A stretch of DNA of 64,000 nt, taken from assembly GCA_022315425.1 (NCBI GenBank), contig JAIUPT010000041.1:1364001-1428000 (forward strand), given 5' to 3'. This DNA is from Pseudevernia furfuracea. Its lineage: Eukaryota > Ascomycota > Lecanoromycetes > Lecanorales > Parmeliaceae. Position numbers and translations under genes: made by a program. This document shows positions 22,081 through 35,934 of the stretch, one piece after another. How positions within the stretch are numbered: the stretch's first letter is position 1; every line of letters starts with the position of its first letter. The notes below the pieces were generated by a model. That model did not search any database, had not been told where the DNA came from, and was given only the letters and a program-made list of their open reading frames with translations.

Positions 22081-23554
22081 ATGGATCTCGCAAAGACTCT
22101 CATACGCAGCGTGGTACGGGCTTTCTATGACACGCCCTTCGTCCTGGTCATCGATGCGTTGATGATCCACTCAGCGTTCGTGCCAGCCCAGCACCGTTGA
22201 TTGATTGGAGCTGAATGATCTGATAGATTACCCAACGAGGACCTTGCATACCTATTGCAAATGCCGAGCAAAGAGCTGCGAAAGCTATGCGGGAAGTTGA
22301 AGGAGGACCGTCTGCTATCAGTGTACGTCAGCTGCTTGCATCGTACTGGACTTTTTTGAGGTCTTGACTAACGAGAGGCCGTCAAGTCACTCGCGCCTGG
22401 AGACTCGCGAGGGTCAGCAACGACCGATTAATAAAGACTATTACTATGTCGACTTCCATGCAACCATCGATGCCATCAAGTTTCGCATTTTCCGCCTGAC
22501 TCAGAAAGTTAAAGACATGTACAAGCCGAGCGAGGAAAAGAAGGACTTCCACTGTCCTAGATGTAAAGCTCAGTGGACAGAATTGGAGGTGCTCGATAAA
22601 CCGTGCCCCACAGGTTTCGAGTGTCATCGTTGCGGCGGTCTTCTCGAGAGAGAACCCGATGCTGGTGATTCGACTGGACACGCAAAGCAAAGCAGGCTCA
22701 TGAGTCAGCTAGAAGGTCTGCTCAAGATGCTGCAACAAGTTGATTCTGAAGACATTCCGAGTAACGACTTTGATACTGCTTTCTCGCTCGCCGTGTCTGT
22801 GGATAGAGATAAGAATCTTAATCCACTGCTGCCAAGGGTGCCTTTCAACGCTCCAAAGCCTCCTCCAGCTGCGGTGAAAGGTATGATGGCCCAGCTCGTT
22901 GCCACGCAATTAGATGTCTCTGTGACTACGGACTCCGAAGGAACAACCGTAGAACAAGCTGCAGAGGCTCAGCGAAAAGCGAATATCGTAGCGCAGAACA
23001 TCTTACCGGTCTGGCATACGACTTCCACTGTCACTGGAGAGACCACCGTGGTTGGGAAGAAAGATGGCGAGCAGCAGGCGAATGGCGGTGCTTTGCTGAA
23101 ACAGGAAGAAGACGAAAGGAAAATTAGCACTGAGGATGAGCAACTGGAAGCATACTACGCTGAGATAGAGCGGGAAAGGGAGAAAGAAGCAAGAGACCGA
23201 GAAGAAGCATCTGAGGATGAGGATGAAGGCGACTTCGAAGACGTCTTGGGAGGATCGCAAAGTGGCACGCCTTCGAGCTCCATATCAGGAACTCCGAAAG
23301 GGTCGCAAATGTCTCAGCCCAACGGAAGCGTCAAGCGGAAGGGGAGCGAATCTGGAAGCAGCGCACCTGCAACCAACACTTCGACTCCTGCAGGCTCGGC
23401 GCAAGCAATCGAGGAAGGAGATGCTCCGGTACCAAAGAAGGTCAAGTTTGAGAATCAAGAAAACGGGGCAAGCGTGGTCAAACCTGAAGCAGCAGAGCAG
23501 TTGGACAACGATTCGGACGAGGATGAGGAAGCCGACTTTGAAGACGCACTATGA
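22081..23554 (+). CDS. tfa1: transcription initiation factor IIE subunit alpha
   Basis: TFIIE-alpha recruits and regulates TFIIH at RNA polymerase II promoters. Exons 22081-22175, 22227-22322 and 22387-23554 give 452 aa. The N-terminal winged helix (MDLAKTLIRSVVRAFYDTPF to LPNEDLAYLLQMPSKELRKL) spans the first two introns. It is followed by INKDYYYVDFHATIDAIKFR. A zinc ribbon then shows CPRC, and about 23 residues later CHRC. The rest is charged and disordered, ending in an acidic DSDEDEEADFEDAL tail of the sort that contacts TFIIH. Confidence 0.94.
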
Positions 23555-24966
23555 AGCTCTCTCATGGGATGCGGATAGCTCTTTTCTTCAGCCTTGTCAT
23601 ACAGTAGTGATGAACGTCCCTTAGCATGAATCTGTGACCTGGTGCAGAATCTTCTCTACATATCCTATTGTCTGGTCTTCTTCAGGCTACGGACTATTAA
23701 GATGCATCATTCATAGGGCTTTCTCCTTAAATCTGGAGCAATGAATATTTCTTCCCTGGATCTCTTTCGTTATCTATCGCTTGATCTGCAGCTGAGGTCA
23801 TATACTCTTACGGCGTGGAGCTTGCCCCCTGAATTATTGCCACCTCGCTGCCAAAAATGCCTCTTGTTCGATCTATGGTAACCGATTGAAGTGCATGCAC
23901 GGGCTCCAGAGAGTCTTCCACGGGCGTCGCTGTCATCTCATTCCAAGTGTGTTACTCTTGTGTGGCCGACATCAATTTCCACAGCGTAGATCTTTCGAAG
24001 TGTCCCGTTGACGGATCCCTTCCCCTTACCAAACCCTTTCTATATATTCAAACACCCGAGTCTATGTCTGTCTTAACGGATTATACCTCTTGAGGCAAAT
24101 GCACTATCAACAGGCGCCCAGTCGACAGCTATATAGACCTTCCTGTCCCGGTTTCGCTTAATCAAAACGCTGAATGGACTTGTGACTGTTGGCTCCCAGT
24201 CTATCTATCCATCAGCCTTTCGCAATTCACGTCCTCCGAATCACTCCTGTGAGCCATTTTTGTATCCGTATAATGCTCCGAATTCCACGATATCCAGGTT
24301 ACAGGCTACAGGCTACTACATGACAGAGGCAGAGGAAGGCAACAACGTAAATGAAGCAAGGAGAAAATGGACGACGAGCAGTGGGCATTTAAATATTCGA
24401 GACGAAGCGTTATCTCAAAGGCGGGCGGCGTGAGAGGACCAAAATCCAGGGATGGGCAAACAGGGTGGCAAGTCACAGGAAGACACGGTTCCTAGATGCC
24501 TCGATTGGGAGGGTTTTGAGGCCTTGGCATTGCAACTTTGTGAGACTAATACCTCGGACTTGGAGAGAAATGTACTGCATTGAAGACATCTCTATCACTC
24601 TCAGCGCCTATCCTCCTTAGCCCGCCAATTGGTCGATTGCGCGGAAAGTGAAGGTGGAAACGCCACACTCCTTACATTAATCATTGGGCTTCCTTCCTGA
24701 GGAGTGTACGCCAGGAGCTTGCCAGCTCATCGTCCTTCTCATGCGTAAGGCTTTATGTCGCCAAGATCCTGCCAGAACGAACTCCTCATCAACTAGTCTA
24801 TCGTGTCTCGGTCCATGTGCGCCGTTCAATGCATCGCTTCGTTTCCATGCTGTCATGTGGATCCCCAGTCTTTACCATGCGCCGTTTTTGCAAATTATCC
24901 CGTTTTTGGTTTCCTCGTGATTGAGTTTTGCCCATAACAATGGCTTTCTCGAGATGCTGCATCGCC
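23555..24966. other. long gene-free convergent spacer
   Basis: The 1.4 kb lie between two stop codons. The longest plus-strand ORF (24182-24433, 83 codons) lacks protein-like character. Sequence is C/T-rich with small imperfect repeats such as ACAGGCTACAGGCTAC near 24300. No terminal inverted repeats were seen. Its length for a convergent spacer is unusual here, so a non-coding RNA is possible but not shown. Confidence 0.4.
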
Positions 24967-27900
24967 TACGGAGAGGGAAACTCCGAATCAGAGTCTGTAG
25001 GTATATCGTCGGATGCATTATTCCAAGTTTCTAGAGCGGATCAGTTAAAGCCCAAAATGATGACCCATGAACGAAGCATTACCTGAAGCCGCTTCATCCA
25101 CGTCAGAAACCGTCAAAGCCTCTAGGCTGGCTACGATATCTTCATAACTGTCAGTAAAGCGGAAAACCCACGGATCGTTCAATTGAACTTACTCTCGGCT
25201 TCAACAATAGGCCTCTGGTCATGTTCTGGTCCGTAGTACATCTGAAGACAGTGTCTGATGACCGTGATGACCTGTTCCACGCTCTTGGCGTCCTGGGTTT
25301 TCTGCGCCTGCACCAACATATGGCAGCGCCTCGTACAAGCTACTTGAAGCTCTCTCCCAACCTTCTCGATAAGTTCTGCATATTCCTCGTCATCCATGGC
25401 CTTGATATCATGGCCAAATACAAGCGTCTTAAGGAGGTCGATTGTGCCATTTCGCACAGGCTCTTCGAAGTACATCACCAATGGCGGCGCCCATTGCGGT
25501 ACTGTCTTCAGGACACAGCGATTGAAGAAGTCTGGCGATCTCTCAAGACTCAGGCTTTGTATTCGTCGTGCTTGGGAGAAAAAGTCGAGATGCTCCCGCC
25601 CACCAAACATTCCGATTGTTTCCACCTCTCCAGCAATGTAATTGATGACATGCCGTGCATTGTTTTCCATTGGACAAGCTTCACAAAAGGCAATTGCAGC
25701 GCGCAGATATGGCGCAGCCAAAGTTGCCGGGTCGATGTTGATGCCATTGGTGATCGTATTCTGGACTAGTGTGAGCATGCAAAACTCCGGCTCTGCAAGA
25801 ACCATCGCTTGAATTATCTTCTTCGTAGCTGTCGAATTGCTGTCCGCGTCGAGGAGTTTAGTTAAAACTACACAGCTATTTTTCGAGCGTGAAAGGTCGC
25901 CTCCGAAACGCATGTATTGATCTTCAGTAAAAGTCAATGGCATTCCATCTTTTCTCACCTTTCGATCTCGGGGTCCGCGCACGGTTTCGTCCCGCAGTTC
26001 AACTTTATCCAGGAGATTGGCGAGCAGCTCGGTGAGCTTGGTCAGGGAGAAATTTCGGCCCTTCTCCACAAGGCGGAAGTAATGGCCGTAGTGAGGATGC
26101 TCGCTGCGGAGTCGTGGAACTTTGGGGTGATCAACAAGAAGAATTTCTAGGCAGCCTGAAAGAAATCCTTGATTCAGAAGAACATGACACTCATGTACCC
26201 CAAAAAGGGCCATTTCGGCCAACAGACCAAAGTAGTCATCCCATGCACGTATGTGTACAGGCATGAAGTGCCAAAGGTCTTTCAGACGGCGAACGAGTCT
26301 CGGAAACATTCCCTCCGGGTGCATCTCTTTTCTTGGCGTTGCGCGCGCGATCTCGTCTGCTTCGTCAAAGCCAAACCACCGCGGCTCATGGTTTCGGAGA
26401 TGCTTAAGGGCAACAAGGATCATGCCAGCAAAGTCCTTGCGGACTTTCGGAGAAGGACAGCGGAGGAGCAGATTACGCAGAGCGGATTCGTGGTGCAGTA
26501 CCCAGTTTAGGGCGATGCTGCAGCAGCTCGAGCAAGAACCGATGACTTTGGTTAGCGAAGCAAGCATCTTCCCAAAATCGGGGCAATCCTTGGATCTGGA
26601 TAGTACCCTGTCGAGATGATCTAACGACAGCAGAATGGCTTCGCTCTCCATTCCATGATCTTCCGTACACTTATCCTCGTTCACAATCCGAAGCTGTTCC
26701 AGAAGTTGTCTTACGAAAGCTGCATGCGCCGGGTCAAACATGCAATAAGTCCGAAGCCAATCTGCGTTATTGAAAGCGACAGGGACCTCGATCTCGGTCG
26801 GCATTGGACTCTTTGCCGGGACCTCAATTGATTTGGGAGACTTGATTTCGTCCTCTGATGACTTGGGATCGCATCTTTCATAGAATAACATATACGCATT
26901 CCAGGATTTCAGATAGCGTGACGAGTAACCAGAAGATTCTGTAAAGCCTCCAAAGCACTGATCCGGAATGTGTGAGTTGTCGAAAGGTACCACATCGATA
27001 TCGTTGAACTCGACCCATGTCTTTCCACTTGCAGAGCCCGACGGACGTTCCTGAATATACGAGTAGTAGTGGCCAGATTCAGCGGTACCGCTATGAACGA
27101 GCACACCGACGAGATTGAACAAATCGGTCGGAGCTGACTCCCCCGGATCTTTGAGATAATCGACGTGATAAGGAGCCATGTCGATCTGTTCTGGAAATTC
27201 GAAGATATCATTGATTTTACTTCGCATACCAGTCATGACATCGTAGTCGAATCTCTTCAAGTGGAATATGAGATTGTTCGGAATATCCTTGAGACAAGCC
27301 CTGATGGGCGTTAGCAAATAGCAAGAAACAGAATCTATCGGGAAGTATGCACCTTTTGACAGCATCGACATAACAGCCGCATGATGTACAGGAGTATTTG
27401 TTGTCTGGGAGAAACAGTCAGCTCATCCGGAACACATCACTTCAAATTGTATACCCACCTCCTTCCATGACCTCCCCACCCACATAGGCGTTTAGACTAT
27501 CCAGTAGAGTCAGCTTCCCTTGAATGTCACATTGTATCGCTGAAAAAGGCTCCAATCTTTCAGAGATGTGAGAACACTCCTTGGACTTGATTTGCTGCAC
27601 GATTTGGCCGCCATAGAAAGCGCGGAATGTTTTTTTGTCGGCAACGGACAAGATCTGACTCTCCCATCTGTCAAAGAGCAAGTTGTAGAACTCATCCACG
27701 TCCATTTGTATTGAGACATCGATGGCGGTATTTTCATACGTGATAAGGGATTCCGCGATGCCCGAGGGGTCCACACATTTCATCATCGACTCCTGCATGA
27801 AAGCAAATAGCTGCTGCGTTTCGTGCAGCAATCTCTGGGATGAGGATCCATCTGCAACATTGGTGTTGAGCATAAATCCTCGAAATTTGACGTTCATGAA

Positions 27901-30900
27901 GAGCTGAGTGAACAAGGAGTTCATATAGCAGGTGTTTGATAGATTCCTAAGGCCGGGGTACCCTGCTGGAGCTCGAATGCATTTGTTTCTTTCGAAGTTG
28001 TGATTCGGCTCATAGTGACATTCTTCTGAAATTTGAGCGAGACCCCATGACCATGCCTGGGGTTCCTCACCTTGGGAGAGCAAATCTCTGACCAGCATCA
28101 GCAATTCTTGATAACCACCCATGTCATTGCTCAACGCCAAGATGATGGAGTAGATTTCCTCGCGCGTTTTCGTAAAGAGATTCGGCATTCGAGTTCGGGT
28201 CAGAGTGCCATTGAGGAAACTCGGCATCTCAGGAAAGAGATGAGCACGGAAAAGCTTTTCCGCAAGGCCGTCACTGTAAGGTGTTAGAGGAAAGCGTAGA
28301 CTTAGGGCTGGAAGACCTACGGTGCTTCCAGAGGCTTGCCCAGCGACTTAAGGACCTGAAAAGACCAATTTAGCAGAGAAGAAAGACCTAGGACAATCCA
28401 GTCTATCTGGTCGCGACCCACGAACTGTTCATTGTTAGCGATAAAGAGCTAACCTAGGGTACTCCTACCAACCTCTTCGTGTTCGTGTTTCAAAAGTAGT
28501 CCGCTCCAGTCATGAATGTAACTCAATACATCTTTCGTCCCATAATATGCGTCACCGGTCGATCTGAAGAGGAGCGTTGCAACTTCAAAGAACTGTTGTG
28601 AGGCTGTGTTTCTGTATCGAAGGCACTGAGGAACGACCTTCGCTATATTTTCCCAGAGGTAAGAATTAAAGTTCTCAGCTGGCGCTGTTTGGGATCTGCC
28701 CGTTCAATTAGCAAAGCTTTCCTGTGAGCTTTGTTGAATGACTGTCCAGCACTTACGCAGGTAGAGAACGACAGATGCTCTTCACCCAATCAGCCACTCT
28801 GGCACGTGTTTGCCATTTTGGTTCGTCAAGCAAAAGTTGTCGCAAGAGCGTGGAGCATACATCCGCGTCCTTGAGGTGATTCCAGAAAGTATCGGAGCAG
28901 AGAGAGGCCTTTAAAAGGGTTGCGAAGCAATTGATTGCCAGGAAATCGGCCTCGGAGCTGTTGAACACGCTAAGAGCCTCTGGTATCATGGACTGCAGGC
29001 AATTCAGGAGCGCCAGCGGATTGAGGAACACCGATAAGCCAGCTTCGACAGGCATAGGCTCTATATTACGATTTTGTGTCAGTAAATTCTGTAGTGAGAA
29101 AGTTTAGGGCGCAAACCTTGGAGGAACATCAGTAGACAGTCTACCAGGCCTAATGCCACGGCGATATCGACTTCGGCGCCATGCGATCCAATGTTGAGGT
29201 TCAGTGTGGACAAGGTTACACTCAGTGACTGAATACCATGGTGTATGAAATCCACACTCGCAGGGCCCTAGTCAAATTTAGAAGATGCGGCTAAGAGGAT
29301 ATACACTTAGGGTGCTTGCGTACCTTTTGCGTTTGTTGTACCAGGCAGGTCCTGAACGCGTAAACCGAGTAGAGTATTTTAAAGGGCGCGGTCGGGGGAA
29401 AGACAGCTTCAAGCGCTGTGTCTTTGGAAAGAATCAATGCCGTGATACTGCTGTGAGGCGGAAACGCAACCAAAAAGTCATGGACCTGCATGCCATCAGT
29501 GGTTGAAAAGATTGCGGGACTTGTTTCTATGACCCACTTCTCTAGCAAGCTTTTCCTCCATACCCAGTAGCTGGTACAATTCGGAGAAATGGGCCAGAAT
29601 TTCTAGCTCGACCGGCCGCAAACCCGATGAATGAGTTGGCACGGACTCAGCATCTGCAGCTCTCCTGATGATGAAAAGACCCTTCTGGTCGAATTTCAGG
29701 CTGCGGAGCGTTTGGTTAGTGATACTCTTCAAATTCAAGACTTGACCCCCTAAGATGGCACTAAAATTGGGAAAGCCTGTCAATGAGATCAAGCGACCAG
29801 ACAAGTCTTGTATGGTCTCAAGGTCCCCAACTTCCAACGTTCGAATATCAGTGCCTGCACCACCACTAAATGATTGGTAACGGATGCTGATAGGGTCGCC
29901 TTTGATCTCGCGGGGTTCTTGAGGAGGCCGCGGCTGACTTTGAGGCTGTGGGCTATATTGAGGACGTGACCGAACGACGTGTACGAACTCCTTTAGTATC
30001 ATGAGAGATCTGGAGAAGCACAATTTTTGCGCTTGAACCTCATCTTCAGAGGCAACAATTACCATTGGTTCATCTTCCCCACTGGATGTCCCGTCGTTGT
30101 AAGATCGTAGCTTGGAGGCTGCGGAGTTCAACTGTCGGATGCAACGTTCAACTATCTCGATGTGTATAGCGTCAGTCGCTGCCTGTGTCCTGCGTTGAAC
30201 GTCTGGTGAATCAAAATACAAAGACACAAGGAAGGTGATGGATTTATGCTCAATGCTACCCGGAGGCGCTGTCAGTGACAATTGCCAAAGTAGGTCTGTT
30301 GCAGTCGGCCCTCCGTTAGCATCCTTGTCGGGTCGGGATGTTGCCATACATGATTGATATTGGACGACCTCTTGGACGAATTGTAGGCAACCACTGGTGT
30401 AGTACTGCGGTTGTAGTCGGGGAAGATATTCTTTGATCAGCTGGTCTATGAAAGGATTCTCGGTAGCCTTGCATCGTCGTAACGCTCTGAGGAAACACAT
30501 CCAGCCATATGATCGAGCCCGGTCATGAGGCGCTCGACAACCAACTGCAAAGTCCCACAATTTACCGCCAGCGCTGGTGGTGATAGTGTCTGGGGCTGAA
30601 ATTATGATGTGTTGGAGAAGGTTGCAACGAATATCCAAGCGTTCTTCAAACATCTGAGAATGGCCATTGGACGCTCGCTCAATGTCTATCATATGCGCGA
30701 ACTCTTCAATCAATAGAGATGTTAAATCCGACCCTTTAGTTAACATCATAATCTCCGCTTCTGGATTGTGGGCAATCAGAGCGGACATGGCAGAAATACT
30801 GCCTGTCGCATATTCGGTCCGATCTGAAATGTCTTTTATACATTCCTGGTAGATGGCATTTCTGTCTGCATCACTAGGCCCAAATTCGAGCAAGTTTCCG

Positions 30901-33230
30901 AGTTCGTTTCTTGCGAAATTGTGGACTTCTCGCTTTCTCGGGTACTCCAAAGAGCTTTCGACTACTGACTGACGAATGAGCCGAATGCACAGGTGGAACG
31001 GTGCCATGTCCATCCTCTGGGGGAAAACAGGATTCTCGCTCCTGGCTCGGTTCCACGTTCTTCGAAGATGGTCAAGCAGCAACCTGCCATAGTTGTTCAT
31101 GCTAGCGTCAAAAGCATGAATTGGAATTTCGTTGAGTTTCGCGGTCAGGTAAAGCAGTATCGGGTAGCCGGAAATGTTGAAGATACCGTTTAGCATACTA
31201 AGTAATGCATCGATAAATCGCGAATCCGGACTTGTGACCACTCCTTTCCAAATGACATCCGACTGAACTTCGGTATATCTGCCGGTGACAACAAGAAACC
31301 CTACAATGTTGGCACATCTGTTGATAAGCTGTGGGTGGGATTCGACACCAACGAAGTAATCCACAAGCTTGTTGTCGAGCATGAAATCGGAAAGATACTG
31401 GGCTGTAGGATGGTCTTTGCCGCCTTCGCGACCTTGGACGTATTTCTGATACACTTGCACCAACTCCAGTTGCATTGTATCGACACCCTGAACTCTGATT
31501 TCCATTCGGCCTTCAAGAATGCATTTCTTCAATAACCCAAATTTCCAAGCCAACTCGACAAGAAGAGCCCCATCCTCCCTGTCGAAATCCTGATTTAGAA
31601 CAAGTTCTTCGTGTATAATCTTGCGGGTCAGCTGTTCGTCTGAGCACGCTATGTCCAGAAGAAGCGTTGACATCCCATTGACAAGGCCTTGACTGGTTTC
31701 GATGGACAAGGCCGAGACTTGCTTGCTGATCAAGGTCTGGAACTGATTATCAATGATCGAAAAGAAGTGATACAGTTGGCGAGGCAAATCTCGTAATGAG
31801 GGGAGCCATGCCTCCTCGGTCGCCGCACTGCTGCTTTGCAAAATTCGATAATGATTCATCACCTTGTTGGCGATGTTTAAATGGACCCAAATATTTTGAG
31901 TTGTAACGGGACATTTCTGGGAACGCTCGAAGAGTTCTCTGCAGATTTCGGTCATACATGTGACACCACTTGCTGGTGATTGTATGAATCTGCTGACTAT
32001 TGCTGTCACTGGGACTTTGACGTCGTACCTCGTTGTATCAACGACGGATTTCCAGAATGGAGACGTATGGCTTTGAAGTTGGTTCAGAGAGACAAGATAG
32101 CGATTAGAGATCAGATCTGGAGGATTTCCTGGATCTTCCAAGTGTGCAGCCAGCGTCTGGCTATCGATTCGGGCCATTCGCATAGCCAATGCTGTATATG
32201 CGACGAAGAAATCCTGCAGAGGGTCGATTTCGCTCGTCGTATCGCCAATACTGGATTGCACCAACTTGATGTTCCCAATCTTGTTGCTGAAATCGATTAC
32301 AATCAGCAACGTCAGGTAATACATAAGAGAACAAACGTTACCTTCGTCTCACGAGGCCTTCCACCAAGGAAGGGAAGTCTTCCCAAAAGGCACGCTCTTC
32401 ATGATACATCTCCCACCATTGGGAGAGATGTGGCTCTGTTGTGTCAAGATACATTTCGATCCAGACGTAGAGACGGCGAAAGTATTGACCATCATCAAGG
32501 TCACCTTTAGAGGAGTCAGTTGGTACATTCTTTGAGACTATTTGGACCACTCACCCTTCTCAAAAGTCTGGGCGAGCGCAGCTAAAGTTTTCCGCAGGTT
32601 CCTGCTTCTCTCACCCAGATATGGAAAGTCTTCTAATACACTCTGTTGGATGTCCTTCGCATTCATGAGGCTTGTGGCGCTTATCAACGGTTTCCATCTT
32701 GTCTCTCCTGATTCATCATTCATATCTTCGATCTCGGCGACCTCGATCTCGGGGCTGCGCGGAGGAGAAGAGGTCACGGAGATGACATTGGATGGCGAAG
32801 AGTCCAACTTGGTGGAAGGATCGTTAGAGCTGGAGGGGTTGTTGTCACCTCCGCCTCCACCGCGCAACGAAGGTGTGTCACCGATTTGAGCGGACGTCTG
32901 TGTTGGAGAGGTGATTGTGCTGGGGTCTCGGACATTGATCGTCACTTCTTTGCTGGGTGTAAGGCTCATAGATGGGAGCCCACCCGGATTTTCTGAGGAT
33001 TGAGATGATATGTGGGCGTGTGGAGGTGTTGTTGGAGCTTTGGCAAGCTCAGGGTCGGTCGGGGTAGCTCCCAGTCTGTCGGCAGACATGCTTCTGTAAG
33101 ATCGGTCTCCACTGTCCAAGCGAGGGCGTTTCCTTGTGCCGGAAGCGTCGGTGTCTTCCATAGGCTCTCTGGGCCCAGCGGACTTTGCACGAGTGGGCGT
33201 AAGGGCGGAGCGTGTTAAAACTGAGTCCAT
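24967..33230 (-). CDS. very large USP-family ubiquitin carboxyl-terminal hydrolase (USP34/USP9X-like)
   Basis: A peptidase C19 deubiquitinase of roughly 2,500 aa. The first true ATG is at 33230; upstream in-frame codons start from TTG only. Exon 1 is 33230-32555 and is Ser/Pro-rich (KRPRLDSGDRSYRSMS). A long helical N-terminal region follows (one exon about 32324-29530). The catalytic Cys box GLRNLSNTCYMNSLF has its Cys near 27929. CxxC-type zinc-finger halves near the 27.4-kb intron lead to HLKRFDYDVMTG. The His box HSGTAESGHYYSYI has its His near 27070, then VEFNDIDVVPFD. The C-terminal ~650 residues are helical. The last two exons end ETWNNASDDIP with TAG at 24967-24969. At least eight introns are needed. 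Substrate unknown. Confidence 0.85.
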
Positions 33231-33894
33231 GACATTGTGCTTGCCAAGCGTTCTGGGCCGAGTGTCGTGGCCAAGAAGCTGAGGCTGAGTGAATGAAGTG
33301 AGGTAGATGGAAGCCAATGATGAAGCTGGAGAGTGGAAAGGAGAAGTCAGGGTATGGATTATGAATTTTGGTCTAAGTTGTGAAGCTGTGAAGCTGTATT
33401 GTGTTATTTGAAGCTGACGAGGTTGTGAGGTTGTGTTCCCTTCGGAAAGTGAAAGTGATGATGATCGGCTGCAGGGATTATCTTAGGCAGCTGGAAGGAA
33501 AAAACGCGTACTAGTAGAATTACCCCGCGATGCGCTCAAGCCCGCGAATTGTAGAATTCTACTCTACGACTCTTCAAAACCCGTAGCTTGGAGGCTCTGG
33601 GGAAAAGACAGATCTGTTATACACAATCTTGAATCAGTTGGATGACACTTTCTTTTATTTGATGATGATCTGCCCCAGTTGGGCTTTGTCTTCGTAGACT
33701 ATGAGGCCATAGTGCTACGGTTGCCTCTGCTTCACTCTTCAAGGCCAACAGTACATACATTGCCAAGAACATCTCGAGCATCCTACCATAAACGCCCAAT
33801 AAAGTATTCAATTAGCCTGCCCGCCTGCTTTGAATGCATCTTGAAGAATTGTAGCAGCAGAGCTATAAGCTAGAACCCAGAACAAGTGGCTGTC
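33231..33894. promoter_or_regulatory. divergent promoter region, USP / POP3
   Basis: The 664 bp between start codons include repeated GTGAAGCTGT-like words near 33365-33410 and a perfect GTAGAATTCTAC palindrome near 33550. Short ORFs on both strands are not credible genes. Confidence 0.4.
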
Positions 33895-34968
33895 ATGGAG
33901 GGCAAACCCACATCAGCAGCGACCAGGAAGCCGAAGATAATCTTCAGCCTGGATACGCCATACACAGATGTGCGATGGTGAGCTCTCATTTCAAATGACC
34001 CAATCGATCCTATTTTGACCATTCCTCCAGGCCAGTAGTATCCACCGATGACCAGACAAAGATACTGAACATGCTCTGCAGGTAGACCTCCTCCAATCCC
34101 AACAAGGACAAGATACCCAACTGTCTTGACCAAGTCTCCTTTTGTTTTGCAACTCTCAGAAAAGTCACGACAGGGATTGAAATGCATATGTCTTGCTTCC
34201 GATATTGGATGCCCTGGTCTCTGAAGGTCGAAGGCTGATTCGAATTCTTTATGCAGCCTGCTCAGTCCCATTGGTGAACACAGGTCGCGGAAAATTGCTC
34301 CTTCTAAAGGAAAGCGGGCGAAGAAGAGGAAGAGAAAAGACGATTTGACCATCAAAGGCCATTCGTCGGCCTTTCCCGAAGGAGGGCTTTCAGAAGCGGG
34401 TGCTCTTGCACCGCCAGAGATACATGACCGCTTGACTGTTGGCTTCAACAGCACCACCAGATATTTGGAACTTCTGGCTCGAAAATCTGGTCCAAGCACC
34501 GATGAGGGTGATAATTCGGGTGCAGTAGTGGCAGTAAAGACTTCTGTACTACGTTCTCTCGACCCTGCCAACATCAAGCCATTGGCCGCAGTCTTTATAT
34601 CTCGCTTTGGTCAGCCACCTGTTCTCTATTCACATTTGCCGCTCCTAACGAAAGCCGCATCTCTCGCTGTACCTTCATCACCATCCACAAGAATCATATC
34701 ACTCCCAGAAGGAGCCGAAGACCGATTGAAGACCGTTTTGGGTATTCCACGAGTAGGAATAGTCGGCCTGATAGATGGCGCACCAAACGCCTCGTCATTG
34801 ATCGAATTCATCAGACAGAACGTACCAGAATTGGAGGTACCATGGCTTCAAGAAGTAGTCAGAGGAGCGTACTTAGCCGTTAAGATCAATGGAGTCCAGA
34901 CTAGCACGCCACTTCATCTAAAACCAGAGACACGTACTTCGATATCGGGAATGGCGCCTGATGATTGA
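33895..34968 (+). CDS. pop3: RNase P/MRP protein subunit POP3
   Basis: POP3 belongs to the nuclear RNase P and RNase MRP ribonucleoproteins that process pre-tRNA and pre-rRNA. Exons 33895-33977, 34031-34081 and 34257-34968 give 281 aa. The N-terminal strand IIFSLDTPYTDVRW, the helix DDQTKILNMLC, SPIGEHR and the following basic stretch KGKRAKKRKRKDD match fungal Pop3 proteins. Later blocks VLGIPRVGIVGLIDGAP, EFIRQNVPELEVPWLQ and AYLAVKINGVQTS also fit. The large antisense ORF over 33870-34577 is a mirror of this gene. Confidence 0.82.
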
Positions 34969-35183
34969 ATGTAATGTGACGCGCGCTGGTAGAGCGGATC
35001 TGGACATTCTTGGGGAATTATAGGCAAAGCCAAGGCCACCAACGGAAGGAAAGGTGTCAGGGCTAGATCTTGCGGTTGACTTCGGCTTTGCAGTGCTCGT
35101 GCATTCGCTTGATTGCTGCGAGATATTGTGTGATACGAACACAGACATTACTGTCTTTCCACAGAAAGAGTCGTTTGCCTTAG

Positions 35184-35807
35184 TCATAATCCGCCTTGTA
35201 TGGAGAATGACGAAACGATCAACACTAGCACACTGATCAACGACCAGACGAATGGGATCCAAGTCGACACCCTGAAGCCTCCGGCATTATAGACGGCGCC
35301 GAGTCTGCCAAACAATCAGCAAATTTCCCGCTTTCGATATCCCATCACTCCCTCAACGTTTTTCTCCCACATGATCGCAGTTGTACGTAGACTAGAGCAC
35401 AGTAAGCACACTCACATCAACCCAACCACGCTCCCTGCCAACACGGCCTCCACGCCTGCCACTACTCCATACACAACTGGCACCACCCACAGCACCTTGA
35501 CCTTCTTCAGTGACTCCTCTCCTCCTTTCTTGACCCCCTTTCCCTCCATGTTATCTTTTCCATCCTCCTTTAGTCTATTCCTCCCACCCCACCACACAAT
35601 CACCACGGCGTATGTCCCAGCAAGCAGATGTACAGTCTCGAAGATGATGATGGTCCAGAAAAGAGTGAAGCGCCAAACATCGTGGACGTGGTAGAGGAAT
35701 CTGGGCTGGACGAGATTTTCGGGTCCAACGAGCCAGTAGAGGGAGGGAAAAGAAGGGGTTTTGTAATTTTCCGGGACCCAGGTAGTGGTGTTGGCTGACG
35801 CGGGCAT
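35184..35807 (-). CDS. TMEM170-like integral membrane protein
   Basis: Exons 35807-35416 and 35304-35184 give 170 aa. Three hydrophobic segments are visible: DVWRFTLFWTIIIFETVHLL, a second around VLWVVPVVYGVVAGVEAVLA running into GSVVGLI, and a third in the second exon around STWIPFVWSLISVLVLIV. Splicing restores GLILGAVYNAGGF, a hallmark of the TMEM170 family, which in animals helps shape ER and nuclear-envelope membranes. A charged loop rich in Lys/Gly separates helices one and two. Fungal members are uncharacterised, so the role is an inference from the family. Confidence 0.8.
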
Positions 35808-35934
35808 TGTGGAGGACGTTGAGGCGGCGTTCGACAGGGCACTGATTGTTCATCTGCAGAAACAATAATAGCGGCAGGGCATTGAGCTTGTATTCACCTG
35901 GTAACCGTATGGGTATTTGAGGCGGCTTCAAAGC

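Noticed and set aside
24182..24433. 83-codon plus-strand ORF in the TFIIE/USP spacer
   Set aside because: It has no domain, no conserved-looking blocks and no splice partners, and it lies in a convergent 3' region.
33870..34577. Minus-strand 235-aa ORF
   Set aside because: It is antisense to POP3, whose plus-strand exons show family motifs and correct phases.
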